Assembly: GCA_030848705.1 (NCBI GenBank)
Contig: JAUIZM010000016.1
Location: 3,100,001 to 3,164,000 of the forward strand
Direction: 5' to 3'
DNA length: 64,000 nt
DNA from: Heracleum sosnowskyi
Lineage: Eukaryota > Streptophyta > Magnoliopsida > Apiales > Apiaceae
In this document: piece after piece, positions 48,272 to 58,182 of the stretch
Numbering within the stretch: the first letter of the stretch is position 1
Layout of the letters: every line of letters begins with the position of its first letter
Translations under genes and position numbers: made by a program
Notes under the pieces: model-generated
The model's database searches: none
What the model was told of the DNA's origin: nothing
The model's input: the letters and a program-made list of their open reading frames with translations, nothing else

Positions 48272-48698
48272 TATAATTAATTATATTATCAAAAATTAAA
48301 ATAAAATTATAAAATTAATAATCAGAGCTAATAATTTAAAAGTTATTCACAAAAATATTGATTAAAAATAAAATTTTAATAATTTTTTATTGTGATAAGG
48401 TAAAAAATTAAATTAATTAAATATATTATCAAAAATTATTTTTTATTTTTTTAATTCGAAAAATTGAATTATGAAAAATACTAACTGGTAGAGTTGCGCA
48501 CCTCTACTAGTCACAGTCCCCGCAATGAGTGATTGCGGGGGGAATTTAAACAGTCACAAGCCCCGCAATGACGCATTGCGGGTGGGAATACCACAGCCCC
48601 TTTGACCGAGACTCTTCTTCTTCTTTTCTGGGAATTGTATGCCATTAATATGGTGAAGACCAATCTTCTTCCTTAGGTAGTGTCTCAAATCCCTATAT
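48272..48698. repeat. 428-bp tandem duplication, unit 2
   Basis: Second unit; its right end supplies the TATATATA upstream of the small gene at 48751. Confidence 0.88.
48518..48582. repeat. Hairpins 6-7 (CCCCGCAATG type)
   Basis: Palindromes at 48518-48540 and 48561-48582. Hairpin 6 has perfect CCCCGCAAT/ATTGCGGGG arms where its tandem partner (hairpin 4) is imperfect. Confidence 0.85.
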
Positions 48699-48701
48699 AT
48701 A
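48694..48701 (+). promoter_or_regulatory. TATA box before the small acidic gene
   Basis: TATATATA lies 50 bp upstream of the ATG at 48751, at the end of tandem unit 2. Spacing would leave a very short leader. Plausible only. Confidence 0.35.
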
Positions 48702-48750
48702 CATATGTTTGTAATCCATCTTCTATATTTTCAGTTTTATAATATAGATC

Positions 48751-49005
48751 ATGGATAATGAGGTGGAGATTCCGGTGGTAGAAAATCCGGCGCCTCCAAC
48801 AGCGGCGGTTGAGGAAGCACCGGCGCCTCCTCCCGGACCAACTGTTGAGGAATTGCAGACAATTATTGCAGATTTGCGGATGTAGATTCGAGTCTTCATT
48901 GATGAACACGATGAACTCGAGGTGAGGATCGAGATTCTTCAAGAGGAAGTGAGGGATCTCCGAATGGAGTTGAGCTATTTTCGCGGTGTCGCCGGGTGGG
49001 ATTAA
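48751..49005 (+). pseudogene. Small acidic, coiled-coil protein gene with one nonsense codon
   Basis: The ATG at 48751 opens 84 codons ended by TAA at 49003, broken once by TAG at 48883 (codon 45). The N-terminal half is Pro/Ala/Glu-rich (VENPAPPTAAVEEAPAPPPG). The second half is a Leu/Ile/Val heptad-like helix (LEVRIEILQEEVRDLRMELS), probably a coiled coil. GC content and codon structure contrast with the AT-rich flanks, which argues for true coding origin. I do not recognise a family. The frame is otherwise intact, so the stop is either recent or an intron/variant effect. Confidence 0.55.
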
Positions 49006-49634
49006 CGTTGTGTTGCTGTTTTATTGTGTTTAGTACTTTTTATTTCATGTAATCGATTTCTTATGAAACTAAGTTTGTTAATGATAATTTGCGTGTTAGC
49101 ATCATTATCCTCATTTTTAAAATCTTACTCCAAGGTTTACCCCATGGTTTTATGAACTCATTTTTATGGTGTTCTTAATTAAAAAACTAATTTTCGAATA
49201 AATTAAAAAATAAAAAATTAAGAAAAATAATTTTCATATTAATTAAAAAAAATTTAATTGAAAAATATGATAATTTCTAATTTTTAAAGGAATATTATGA
49301 TATAATATTCCTTTTTTCGAATTAAATAAGAAGTAAAAAAATGTTAACTAGACCTCCGCATTGAGAAATTCACTATTTTAAATTAACTATTTTGAATTAT
49401 TAAAATAAAGAAATTCAGAAAATAAATAAAATATTAATGATCTCATTTTTTGAAGAAAAATAAAAAAACATTGAAAATACTTAAATATTCACTATTTTGA
49501 ATTATTAAAATAAAGAAATTCATAAAATAAATAAAATATTAATTATCTCATTTTTTGAAGAAAAATAAAAAAAATATTATTTTGAGAGATAGCTAGAGGC
49601 AGGGGAAAACAGGGGAAATCTTCTGGAGAAAAGA
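49006..49634. other. AT-rich intergenic DNA with a ~106-bp tandem repeat
   Basis: No gene. A segment beginning ACTATTTTGAATTATTAAAA occurs at 49385 and again at 49491, copies about 90 bp long and nearly identical. The remainder is AT-rich simple-sequence-like DNA. Confidence 0.7.
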
Positions 49635-49692
49635 CCCCGCGCAATGATGCATTGCGGGGAACTGTTCACACCAGCAATGTTTCATTGCGGGG
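49635..49692. repeat. Hairpins 8-9 (CCCCGCAATG type)
   Basis: Palindromes at 49635-49659 (CCCCGCGCAATG/CATTGCGGGG) and 49671-49692 (GCAATG/CATTGC with a degenerate left arm). Both are followed by GGAACTGTTCAC, so the hairpin plus flank was duplicated. Confidence 0.82.
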
Positions 49693-50213
49693 AACTGTTC
49701 ACCTTGAATTTCTTAATATTTTATTTATTTTCTGAATATGTAATCATTTATTTTTATTTTATTAGTTTTGAATATTTACTAACTTAATTATTTTCATTTA
49801 TAATTATTTTTTATGATTAAATTTAGTTTAATACAAAATTATACCCCATAAAATGTAAAATTAGGTTCAAATATTACAAAAAAATAATATTAAAAATCCC
49901 TAACATGAATTAAGATAATAAAATTCAAATATTAAAGTACAATATTAAAAAAAATAATTAATTAATTACATTATCAAAAATTAAAATAAAATCATTAAAT
50001 TAATAATTAGAGATAATAATTTAAAAAGTATTTAATAATTTTTCATAAAATATTTAATTAAATATTAACTATAAATATAATTTTAATAATTTTTATTACG
50101 AAAAAGGAAAAATTAAATTAATTAATTTTAAATAAATAATTTTTTATTACGAAAAAGAAAAAATTAAATTAATTAATTTTTTAATGTGAAATTACCTTAT
50201 TACCCCCCTCCCC
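49693..50213. other. AT-rich intergenic DNA
   Basis: No gene. A short tandem repeat of a TTTTTATTACGAAAAAG...TTAAATTAATTAATTTT unit lies at about 50085-50183. Confidence 0.7.
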
Positions 50214-50273
50214 CACCCCCGCAATGATTCATTGCGGTGGACCCTTAACCCCCGCAATGATGCATTGCGGTGG
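50214..50273. repeat. Hairpins 10-11 (CCCCGCAATG type)
   Basis: Palindromes at 50214-50240 and 50249-50273, each ending GCGGTGG. They lie just upstream of the CT-rich leader of the mobile-domain gene. Confidence 0.85.
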
Positions 50274-50343
50274 CCCTGACCCGACTTCTACCCGAATCAG
50301 TTTTTCCCAATTCTCTTTCTCTCTCTCATATCGATTTTATTTC

Positions 50344-50387
<44 letters not shown>

Positions 50388-50508
50388 CGATTCTTCTCCG
50401 GTGGATTCTTCTCCGGCCGTTTCACCGCCGCCGCCGTCAGTTTTCCGGCCGCCATCTCTGCTGTCCTTACCTTCTTCCACCGCCGTCAGTTTTCCGGCCG
50501 CCATCCCT
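50274..50508 (+). other. Probable 5' leader exon of the mobile-domain gene
   Basis: CT-rich DNA including a (CT)n tract (50350-50377) and CCGCCG-rich sequence, typical of a plant 5' leader. A CCT|GTGAGC donor-like site lies at about 50509. The open frame here (50224-50685) is low complexity and not accepted as protein. Confidence 0.45.
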
Positions 50509-51631
50509 GTGAGCATAAATCGAAACACTTATTTATTGTTTCGTTTTTTTATTTATTTCTGTGTATTTATAAATTGTTTGTGTGTATTGATTGGGTTGAG
50601 GAAAAAGTTTGATTGTGTGTATTATAATGATGTTGAGTGGTGTAAATTGAAACTATATATGAAACTACTTGATTTGATCTGTTGATTTGTTTAATTAGTT
50701 TATTATAATCTGTTTGTAGCTTAGGGTTTGTATAATTCAAGTATCCATTTACACGCACACATTGTGTATGAGTAATAGCTATTTTTTTAGTCTTTCAGTA
50801 GGAGATTATCAACGTATTGTTGTCATTTTAGATTAACTTGATTCAGTTTTTGATTTGGTTGTAGATGTGTTGGTATCGTAATGTTGCACGATACGTTAAT
50901 TTCAAATAAGTAATCAAATGTGTGTATGTAATAGTTGTGTTTTTAGCCTGAGTTGTGGATTATCTGCATACTGTTGTCAGATGATATTAACTCATGTTAT
51001 TGAGTATTTACGATGCACTTAATTCAAATTCTGATTTGACTTGTAGATGTGCAGTACTGTACTTCAATATGATGTTGCACGATACGTTAAATTGTATTAG
51101 TTACTAATCCTGATTAGAGTTGGTAAATGACTAGTCGTACTTTTTACTGTGGTCTAAACAAGCGTACGAAGATCAATTTAATCACAGTAAAAAATAAAGC
51201 AAAAAAATTGTACGAGGTTGGATTTAATTTATTTTTTACTGTGAAGAGTTAGTAGTGTACAAATGAATAGGGATTGCTAGAAACAGTAAAACAGAATCTA
51301 TTTTGTGGAGTGCTTGGTGTGCTGTACTATGTGATCCGTCCTATGATTGGGGACGCAGCATAGTACATGCAAAATTTCTGGCTAGTCCTGTTTACGAACG
51401 GGTCATGCCGAAATTTCGTAAAATCTGAGTATTTATTTTATTATTTGTTTTTAAGTCATTAGAGTTTAAGGAGTAATTGAGTTTGATTATTTTTAATCAA
51501 TTTTAGATAATAATGAAGTTAATTTAATTGACCAATTAAGTTAAAAGTTAATTGGTGAATTTTATTGATTGGTTATTATTTAATACAATAATTAATAAAT
51601 GTGTCTAATTTTTTGATTTTGGACGTTGCAG
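50509..51631 (+). other. Probable first intron of the mobile-domain gene
   Basis: An AT-rich stretch of 1.1 kb between a GTGAGC donor-like site and an acceptor-like TTGCAG at 51626-51631, five bases before the ATG. GTTGCACGATACGTTA occurs twice (about 50883 and 51074), and TTTTACTGTG occurs twice plus once inverted near 51140-51243. Nothing coding is seen. Confidence 0.45.
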
Positions 51632-51636
51632 ATACC

Positions 51637-51991
51637 ATGAATATGGAGTGTGGGCCTATCGATAGATCTCTCTTGACCTTGCAGGACGATCATATTAGTA
51701 CTGTGATATGGGAGGGGGGAGCGAGGGATGTAATAGATTGCAGACAGTATACTCCTAATTGAGAGGAGTGGGTGCTAGATGATCGTCAGAAGAGTTTGCT
51801 GAGAGAGTGGGGTTTTGGGGTATTTACCAACAACTTTGCAATTCCACAGAATGACATACGTCTGATTACGGCCTTGGTGGAGAGGTGGAGGCCGGAGACC
51901 AACACCTTTCATTTTCCATTTGGTGAGTTGACCATCACCCTTGAGGATGTTTACATGATTATGGGTCTGCCTGTACGTGGTCGTCCGCTTT
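51637..51991 (+). pseudogene. MAIN-like / plant mobile domain gene, 5' part
   Basis: The ATG at 51637 begins a frame with a GPIDRSLLTLQ block, a TGA at 51760, then LITALVERWRPETNTFHFPF and GELTITLEDVYMIMGLPVRG. This is the N-terminal signature of the plant mobile domain (aminotransferase-like, PF10536) as in MAIN-like proteins and PP7 long-form homologues. Such proteins occur as host genes linked to silencing and development and also inside transposons. The gene is nonsense-mutated and cut at codon ~118 by the element B LTR; its remainder is not in the window. Confidence 0.8.
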
Positions 51992-52598
51992 TGTTAGATC
52001 AGAATTCAATGATCGTCAGAAGCTAGACTCAACTGATCAGGATTGCTGACGTCATCAGTATTGCATGGTCATCAGTATTTGATCAAGCGTCAGTATATTA
52101 TTGATCATCAGGATTCCTACTCAGACTATGATCAGGTTTGATCATCAGGACTTGAAGCTGATCAGGATTCCTACTTCGAGTTATATTTGGAGTCTAGATA
52201 AACATGGAAGTTTATTCTATTTGTTCCTGGTTTGTAGAATGTAGCTATCGATTAAGGATAGGTTTCTATCTTTGTTATTGATTAGGACTTATCTTGTTAT
52301 TGATAGAGAAGCTGTGTGCACTATATAAACACAGTCTTAGTTTCGATTTATGAATTCATTCGAGAGAGAACATAATCGAAGAGAAGCTCTTAAGAACAGA
52401 ATTTCTTGAGAGAGTTTTTGTAAACTAGCAGCTCTCAAGAACATCAGAATTTCTTGAGAGAGTTTGTAACAGTTTTATATCAGATTTAATAAAGCTGTTA
52501 TCTTTCTTTTCATATTTGTGATATATACATTAAGAAGTCGATTATCTTACTCTATTGTATTCAACCCCCCTTCTACAATAGATTATTACTGGGCAACA
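51992..52598 (+). repeat. 5' LTR of Sirevirus B (607 bp)
   Basis: It starts TGTTAGATCA and ends GGGCAACA. A TATATAAA box lies at 52322-52329. A C6 tract in CAACCCCCCTTCTACAAT lies 28 bases before its end, a feature shared in position with elements A and C. Confidence 0.85.
52030..52180 (+). repeat. GATCATCAGGATT motif array in the LTR of Sirevirus B
   Basis: About eight copies or variants of GATCATCAGGATTCCTAC or its CATCAG(T/G)A core lie 140-290 bp upstream of the TATA box. The complementary AATCCTGATGA form recurs in gag and in the pol linker. Confidence 0.7.
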
Positions 52599-52600
52599 AT

Positions 52601-52612
52601 TGGTATCAGAGC
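52601..52612 (+). other. Primer-binding site (tRNA-iMet) of Sirevirus B
   Basis: TGGTATCAGAGC, two bases after the LTR end. Confidence 0.92.
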
Positions 52613-52648
52613 AAACTGATTTAATTCTGAATCAGATACGATCTAAAG

Positions 52649-54961
52649 ATGTCGACAACCAAGTATGAAAGCATGAAGATTCCCATCTTGAAGATATCAG
52701 AATATCCTACATGGAGGGTAAAGATGCTGATGTACCTGGAGGCTATGGATCCTGACTACTTGGACAGGATTCGTGATGGACCATATATACCAACAAAGTT
52801 CGTAGAACGAACAGATACAGTACCAGAACATTATGTGGTCAAAGCTAAAGCTGAATGGACTCCAGAAGAAAAAGCTCATGTACTCAGGGAACCAAAGATA
52901 AAGAATATCTTGCATAATAGCCTTGATGCTGTCATGTCAAACAGAGTGATTGCATGCAAGTCTTCAAAAGAAATCTGGGATACTTTGGAAACTCAGTGCC
53001 AGGGATCTGCATTTGTTAAGAAAAACAGAAGGGCTCTATTGATTCAAGAATATGAGCAATTCGATGCAAGACCTGAAGAGAGCCTGACTGATCTATATGA
53101 TAGATTTCTGACACTATTGAACAGCTTATCCTTAGTTGACAAAGTATATGAAACTGAAGATTCAAACACCAAATTTCTTAGAGCTTTACCTGAAGAATGG
53201 GATACTCAGACCTCAATCATTAGACACCAGTATGATCTGAACATTGTGTCTCTTGATGAGATCTATGGGATGCTAAGAACTCATGATCTTGAAGTTCAAC
53301 AGAGAAAGAACAAGAAAAGCAGCAAGGCAAAGTCAATTGCTTTGAATGTAGAAGCAAAATCAAAAGGGAAAGCTATGGAGGTCTCTAGAAGGAAAGCAAG
53401 AGTAGCTGAGTCAGATCCTGACGACTCTTCATCAGATACTGATGGCAATCCTGATGCCAATACTGGTGATGAATCTTTTGATTCAGACATGGAAGAGATG
53501 GTTGCTATGATTGTCAGAAACTTCAGAAGGATGAAGTTCAGGAAGAATAGAAGACAAGGCAACTTTCAGAAAAAGACCTTCAAAGCAGACAAAGACAAGT
53601 ATATCAAGAAGGACAGCAAGGGTAGCAAATTTGACAAGTCAAAGGTTAGATGCTACAAGTGTAATGCTATGGGTCACTTTGCTTCTGAGTGCAACAAGAC
53701 AAAGGCACTCATCACATCAAGCAAGGATTGGATGGACTCTTCCTCAGAATCTGATACTGAGGTAGTTAACTATGCGTTAATGGCCAATGCTGATGTAACT
53801 GCTGCTCCTGATGATAAGGTACTAAATACTATCTTTGATTTTGATACTGATAATGCTTCTGAGTTAAGACGTTTTCTAAAGTCATTACATATTAGCTTTA
53901 GAAGTCAAACTGCTGAGAATACTAGAATCTTATCTGAGATGTCTGACCTTAGAAAGAGGAATGAGATATTAGAAGCTGAATTTTCTCGTATGCAAGAAGT
54001 ACAAAAAGAATGTGATAATGCTAAACACATGCACTTAGAGATGACATCTAAATGTACTTCCCTTGAAAAAGAACTTGAATTTGCTAATGAGAAAATCAGA
54101 ACCTGGACAGACTCTGGTAGGAAATTGCATGATATTAATACCTCTAAGAATTGGAAAGAGTGTCTAGGATATAAGTCAGATGAAGATAAGAAATTAGCAG
54201 AGAAAATTGTCATTGATGAGACAGTCAGTCCAAAGACCTATAGACATGTTATAGACTCAACCAAATCTAAGATTACTCCTGTTAATTTTGTTTTTGGTAA
54301 GGATTCCAATTCTACTTTTGAAAAGGGATCTTCTTCTACTCAAGGAATTAAAATTATAAAGTCTAAACCTGTCATGAACAAAGTCACTAAGAATGTAGGT
54401 CTATTGTCTCAGAAACAGCTTAAAGATAAAATCTGTGAGGTTACAGATAAGAAAAAGGAAGCTACTGTTAAGAGAAACAGGAATGGTAAAGTTGGGATCA
54501 ATAAAGAGAATGGTTATAAATATATCCCAAATGCACCGAGAAAGTGTTGTTTTAACTGTGGTAACTCTAATCATCTTGCTATTGATTGTAAAAAGAGTAA
54601 GAAGAAAATTGCTGAAATTCCTAAGTCTGATGTTAGGAATAGATCAGTATTTTACAAACCACAGAATTCCTGTTTTCACTGTGGTAGTCTATGGCATTCT
54701 ATTTATACATGTAAGGAGTATCATGATTTGTACTATAACTTTTATGATCCATTGCCTAAGTTTGAAAGTAGTACAAAGTCTGATAGAACTGAAAATGTCA
54801 TAGTGAAGCATGCTTTTGTTAATACTGATACTGACAAAGCAAATCCTGATAGAGTAAATCCTGTCAGGACTGCTAAAGTCAAAAAGTCTTCTGCTGTTAA
54901 ATTTAATAAAATGCATGAACAAGGAATCCAACAAGTGTGGGTTCCTAAACATTCTGACTAG
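52649..54961 (+). CDS. gag: Sirevirus B gag
   Basis: An intact 770-codon frame. Residues ~10-230 form the UBN2/retrotran_gag domain (LKISEYPTWRVKMLMYLEAM near the start). Three zinc knuckles follow: CYKCNAMGHFASEC (~334), CFNCGNSNHLAIDC (~633) and CFHCGSLWHSIYTC (~674). A coiled coil spans about 408-500. The extended C-terminal half with coiled coil and extra knuckles is the Sirevirus hallmark; most copia gags are much shorter. It ends VWVPK plus three residues and TAG. Pol continues in the same frame after that TAG. An acidic Asp/Ser-rich stretch at ~255-280 carries the LTR motif in complementary form. Confidence 0.9.
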   Translation: MSTTKYESMKIPILKISEYPTWRVKMLMYLEAMDPDYLDRIRDGPYIPTKFVERTDTVPEHYVVKAKAEWTPEEKAHVLREPKIKNILHNSLDAVMSNRVIACKSSKEIWDTLETQCQGSAFVKKNRRALLIQEYEQFDARPEESLTDLYDRFLTLLNSLSLVDKVYETEDSNTKFLRALPEEWDTQTSIIRHQYDLNIVSLDEIYGMLRTHDLEVQQRKNKKSSKAKSIALNVEAKSKGKAMEVSRRKARVAESDPDDSSSDTDGNPDANTGDESFDSDMEEMVAMIVRNFRRMKFRKNRRQGNFQKKTFKADKDKYIKKDSKGSKFDKSKVRCYKCNAMGHFASECNKTKALITSSKDWMDSSSESDTEVVNYALMANADVTAAPDDKVLNTIFDFDTDNASELRRFLKSLHISFRSQTAENTRILSEMSDLRKRNEILEAEFSRMQEVQKECDNAKHMHLEMTSKCTSLEKELEFANEKIRTWTDSGRKLHDINTSKNWKECLGYKSDEDKKLAEKIVIDETVSPKTYRHVIDSTKSKITPVNFVFGKDSNSTFEKGSSSTQGIKIIKSKPVMNKVTKNVGLLSQKQLKDKICEVTDKKKEATVKRNRNGKVGINKENGYKYIPNAPRKCCFNCGNSNHLAIDCKKSKKKIAEIPKSDVRNRSVFYKPQNSCFHCGSLWHSIYTCKEYHDLYYNFYDPLPKFESSTKSDRTENVIVKHAFVNTDTDKANPDRVNPVRTAKVKKSSAVKFNKMHEQGIQQVWVPKHSD

Positions 54962-57090
54962 TGTTTTACTATTCTGATGCAGGGTAAAAAGAAAAATGCG
55001 TTAGTCATGGATAGTGGATGTTCTGTGCACATGACTGGAAACAAAGCCCTGTTATCAGAATATGAGGAAAAAGCTGGCCCAACTGTGTCTTATGAAGATG
55101 GCAACATTGGACAAACCTTGGGATATGGCAATATAATCATTGGAAATGTCATCATTGAAAAAGTAGCTCTAGTGAAAGGACTAAAACACAACTTGTTGAG
55201 TATTAGTCAAATCACTGACAGAGGTTATCATGTCAATTTCTATTCCACACATTGTGAAGTAGTCAGTAAAGCAACAGGGAAGATAGCACTAACTGGCTAC
55301 AGGCATGGTAACATATATGAAGCCAACATTCTCTCAGATACTGATGGCTCCCCTACATGTTTCATCAGTAAAGCTTCAGTAGATGAAAGTTGGAATTGGC
55401 ACAAGAAGCTTTCTCATCTCAACTTCAGCAACATCAATGAGTTGGTTAAGAAAGAATTAGTAAAAGGATTACCTAATGTCTTGTATACACCTGATGGACT
55501 CTGTGATGCATGCCAAAAAGCAAAACAAAGAAGGACATCATTTCAGAGTAAATCAGAATCCTCTATTAAAGAACCATATCACATGCTACATCTTGATCTG
55601 TTTGGTCCAGTCAACATCATGTCCATCAGTAAGAAAAGGTACACTCTCGTAATTGTTGATGAATATTCTAGATTCACCTGGGTGTATTTTCTACATAGAA
55701 AAGATGAAACTCCTGAAGTTCTGTTGGATCATGTGAGGATGATTGAGACAACCACAAAGCACAAAGTCAAGATTCTGAGAAGTGATAATGGTACTGAATT
55801 TAAGAATTCAAAGATGGAAGAGTTCTGCAAATACAAAGGAATCATTCAACAATTCTCTGCTCCTGGCACACCTCAGCAAAATGGAGTAGTAGAAAGGAAG
55901 AATAGAACTCTTATTGAAGCTGGCAGAACTATGTTGGAAGAAGCTAAATTACCTACATATTTCTGGGCAGAAGCAGTCAACACAGCATGCTATACACAAA
56001 ATCTCACATTGATAAACAGGCATGGTGTCACTCCTTATCAGTCACTCAAAGAGAAGAAACCAAGTCTGAAGCATTTGCATGTGTTTGGCTGTAAATGTTT
56101 TGTTCTCAGAACTCATCCTGAACAGCTAGGGAAATTTGAAACAAAGGCTGATGAAGGAATATTCATAGGTTATCCTACATCAAGAGCCTTCAGAGTTTTT
56201 AATTTGAGAACAAGAACTGTCATGGAGTCAATTCATGTATCTTTTGATGATAAGAAGATAACTGGAATCATTGAAGACTCGCATGATAGATTGTTATTTG
56301 AAAATGAAGCTTCCAAGGAACCTGAATAAAGTGAATCAGAAGCTGTCCATTCATCCAGTACTGACGGGTCACCAAATCCTGATGACTCACCAGGTACTGA
56401 TGGTGCTAATACTGATGATGCAAACAACAGTGATACAACTAGTAGTGCTAATGTTGAGGGGGAGCAACGGCATTCAACTACAAGTTCAGAGTCAACTCAA
56501 TCATCAGGACAGAATTCTTCAGATACTGATTCAAGTGAAGATCCTGATAACACATCAGGAGGGCATAGCTATAATTCAGGGAGAGCTTCAAATCAATCAA
56601 ATTCTTTCAATCAAGATAACACCAATCCAGGGGGAGCATCTACTTCAAGAAACAATTTGACACCAGCAGGGAAATGGACAAAAGATCATACTCCTGATTT
56701 GATAATTGGAGATCCTGATGCAGGTGTTCAAACAAGAAGTGCAACTCAGAATGAATGTTTATATAATAACTTTCTATCCAAGGAGGAGCCTAAGAAAGTT
56801 GAAGATGCACTTAAAGATGCTGATTGGGTTACTGCAATGCAAGAAGAACTGAATGAATTTGAAAGGAATGAAGTCTGGAAACTGGTACCAAGACCAAAGA
56901 ATAGATCAATTGTTGGTACAAAGTGGATTTTCAAGAACAAGACTGATTCTGATGGAGTCATTATCAGAAATAAAGCTAGACTAGTTGCAAAGGGGTATTC
57001 CCAACAAGAGGGAATTGACTATGATGAAACTTTTGCTCCTGTTGCAAGACTAGAAGCCATCAGGATATTTCTTGCTTATGCAGCAACAAA
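54962..57090 (+). pseudogene. pol: Sirevirus B pol (protease, integrase, start of RT)
   Basis: In frame with gag across the TAG. Protease has VMDSGCSVHMTG. The GAG-pre-integrase block has WHKKLSHLNF and CDACQKAKQ; the integrase core has HLDLFGP, ILRSDNGTEF and TPQQNGVVERKNRTL, giving D, D and E. TAA at 56327 (probably a former Gln codon) precedes the low-complexity Ser/Asp/Asn linker. RT begins at about 56850 (VPRPKNRSIVGTKWIFKNK) and stops at IFLAYAA near 57090, before the catalytic YVDD. The product would be inactive. Confidence 0.88.
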
Positions 57091-57120
57091 AGTTGTCTCT
57101 ATATCAGACTCTCCAGCCTC
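57091..57120. other. Unassigned 30-bp filler between elements B and C
   Basis: This sequence does not continue the RT of element B and precedes the TGTTAG of element C. It may be distal element B sequence joined by deletion, or filler DNA. The last five bases, GCCTC, are the expected left target copy for element C. Confidence 0.5.
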
Positions 57121-58118
57121 TGTTAGGAATATGTTGTTCTTGATGATAATTATAAAAACACTTAGTAGATTTTGTATTAAGTTATTTTGTAACTGTCAAC
57201 GGAATAGCATGCTTTGCAGTGTTTCGTTGACAGGAAGCTCATCAACGAAATGAGTGATGTAGCAATTGCACTGTACATTACTTCATAGTTTGATATGCAG
57301 TTTGTTGAGTACTAGATAGGTTTTCTAAGTCATGTTGACTAAATGGTTAGATAGGCAAAATAGGTTGGTTAATTGTAAATATTTAGTGCCTTGTAATTTT
57401 GCCTAAGTGAAGACATGTCAACGGAATGAAGATTACTCTATCAACGAAACAAGGAAGCTCATCAACGAAACAAAGAATAAAGCTATCAACGAAACACATC
57501 TCTATGCCATCAACGAATCATTATTGCTTTTCTATACAATTGACAAAGTGATAGTGACAGGTTCCTGACAGATCAAAAAGGAGATGTGGAAGTGTACTTT
57601 GCATTGGAAACCATTAAAATGGACATGGGGAATAAGGAAACATCCCAGTTTCCAATTGGGCTCTTGGGAGTGATCATAATAAGCATGAAGTCAAAAGCAA
57701 GGATCTCCAAGGACCACTGGACAAAGGGATGAAAAGCAAACTATTGGCGGTTACTCATTGTACTATTAGTGTAGCCAAAAATAGGGTTGTAAACTTGGGT
57801 TTATATAACCAAGTGTAGCAGTTACTTTATTGAGTGTGAAGAAAAACAAAGAGTTTGTATTAGCTATCTTTGAGAGCATTTTTCTTCTCTACAACCTTGT
57901 AACTGAGCAGCTGTGTACTTTTGTATCACAGATTATTTCCGCAATAAAAACACTTCAGTTGGATCATCAAACAATCCAACTGAATTATTTATATCTTGTG
58001 TTTTTATTTATTCAGTTCAGTTTTATTTTATAAAGTGTTTTAGTTTTAAGAAAATATCAAGAATTGTATTCAACCCCCCCCCCCTTCTACAATTCTGTTA
58101 GGTCATTTGGGAATAACA
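57121..58118 (+). repeat. 5' LTR of Sirevirus C (998 bp)
   Basis: It starts TGTTAGGAAT and ends GGGAATAACA. A TATATAA box lies at 57802-57808. A C11 tract (58074-58084) followed by TTCTACAAT lies 34 bases before the end. Confidence 0.88.
57194..57520 (+). repeat. ATCAACGAAAC / GTTTCGTTGAC motif array in the LTR of Sirevirus C
   Basis: Eight copies lie at 57194, 57222 (inverted), 57240, 57417, 57440, 57460, 57484 and 57508. The first two form an inverted pair, TGTCAACGGAAT...TTTCGTTGACAG. All are 280-610 bp upstream of the TATA box. The same pair recurs in gag at 59903-59932. Confidence 0.88.
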
Positions 58119-58120
58119 AT

Positions 58121-58132
58121 TGGTATCAGAGC
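58121..58132 (+). other. Primer-binding site (tRNA-iMet) of Sirevirus C
   Basis: TGGTATCAGAGC, two bases after the LTR end. Confidence 0.92.
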
Positions 58133-58182
58133 AAGCTTCTAACATACAAGAAGTTTAAAGATCAAGACCAAAAACAGAAACC

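Larger units (their letters stand above)
51992..57120 (+). mobile_element. Sirevirus-type Ty1/copia element B, 3'-truncated
   Basis: LTR, Met primer site, a large gag, then protease-integrase and the start of reverse transcriptase. It is inserted in the mobile-domain gene after GCTTT. It ends inside RT at about 57090; about 30 bp of unrecognised sequence follow before the LTR of element C. RNase H and the 3' LTR are missing. Confidence 0.87.

Noticed and set aside
47582..50273. CRISPR-like array
   Set aside because: The repeats are palindromes at irregular distances in a plant nuclear context, without unique equal-length spacers or cas genes.
50224..50685. 153-codon frame over the hairpins and CT repeat
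   Set aside because: Low-complexity Ser/Leu/Pro translation of a CT-rich leader and intron; frame use is not gene-like.
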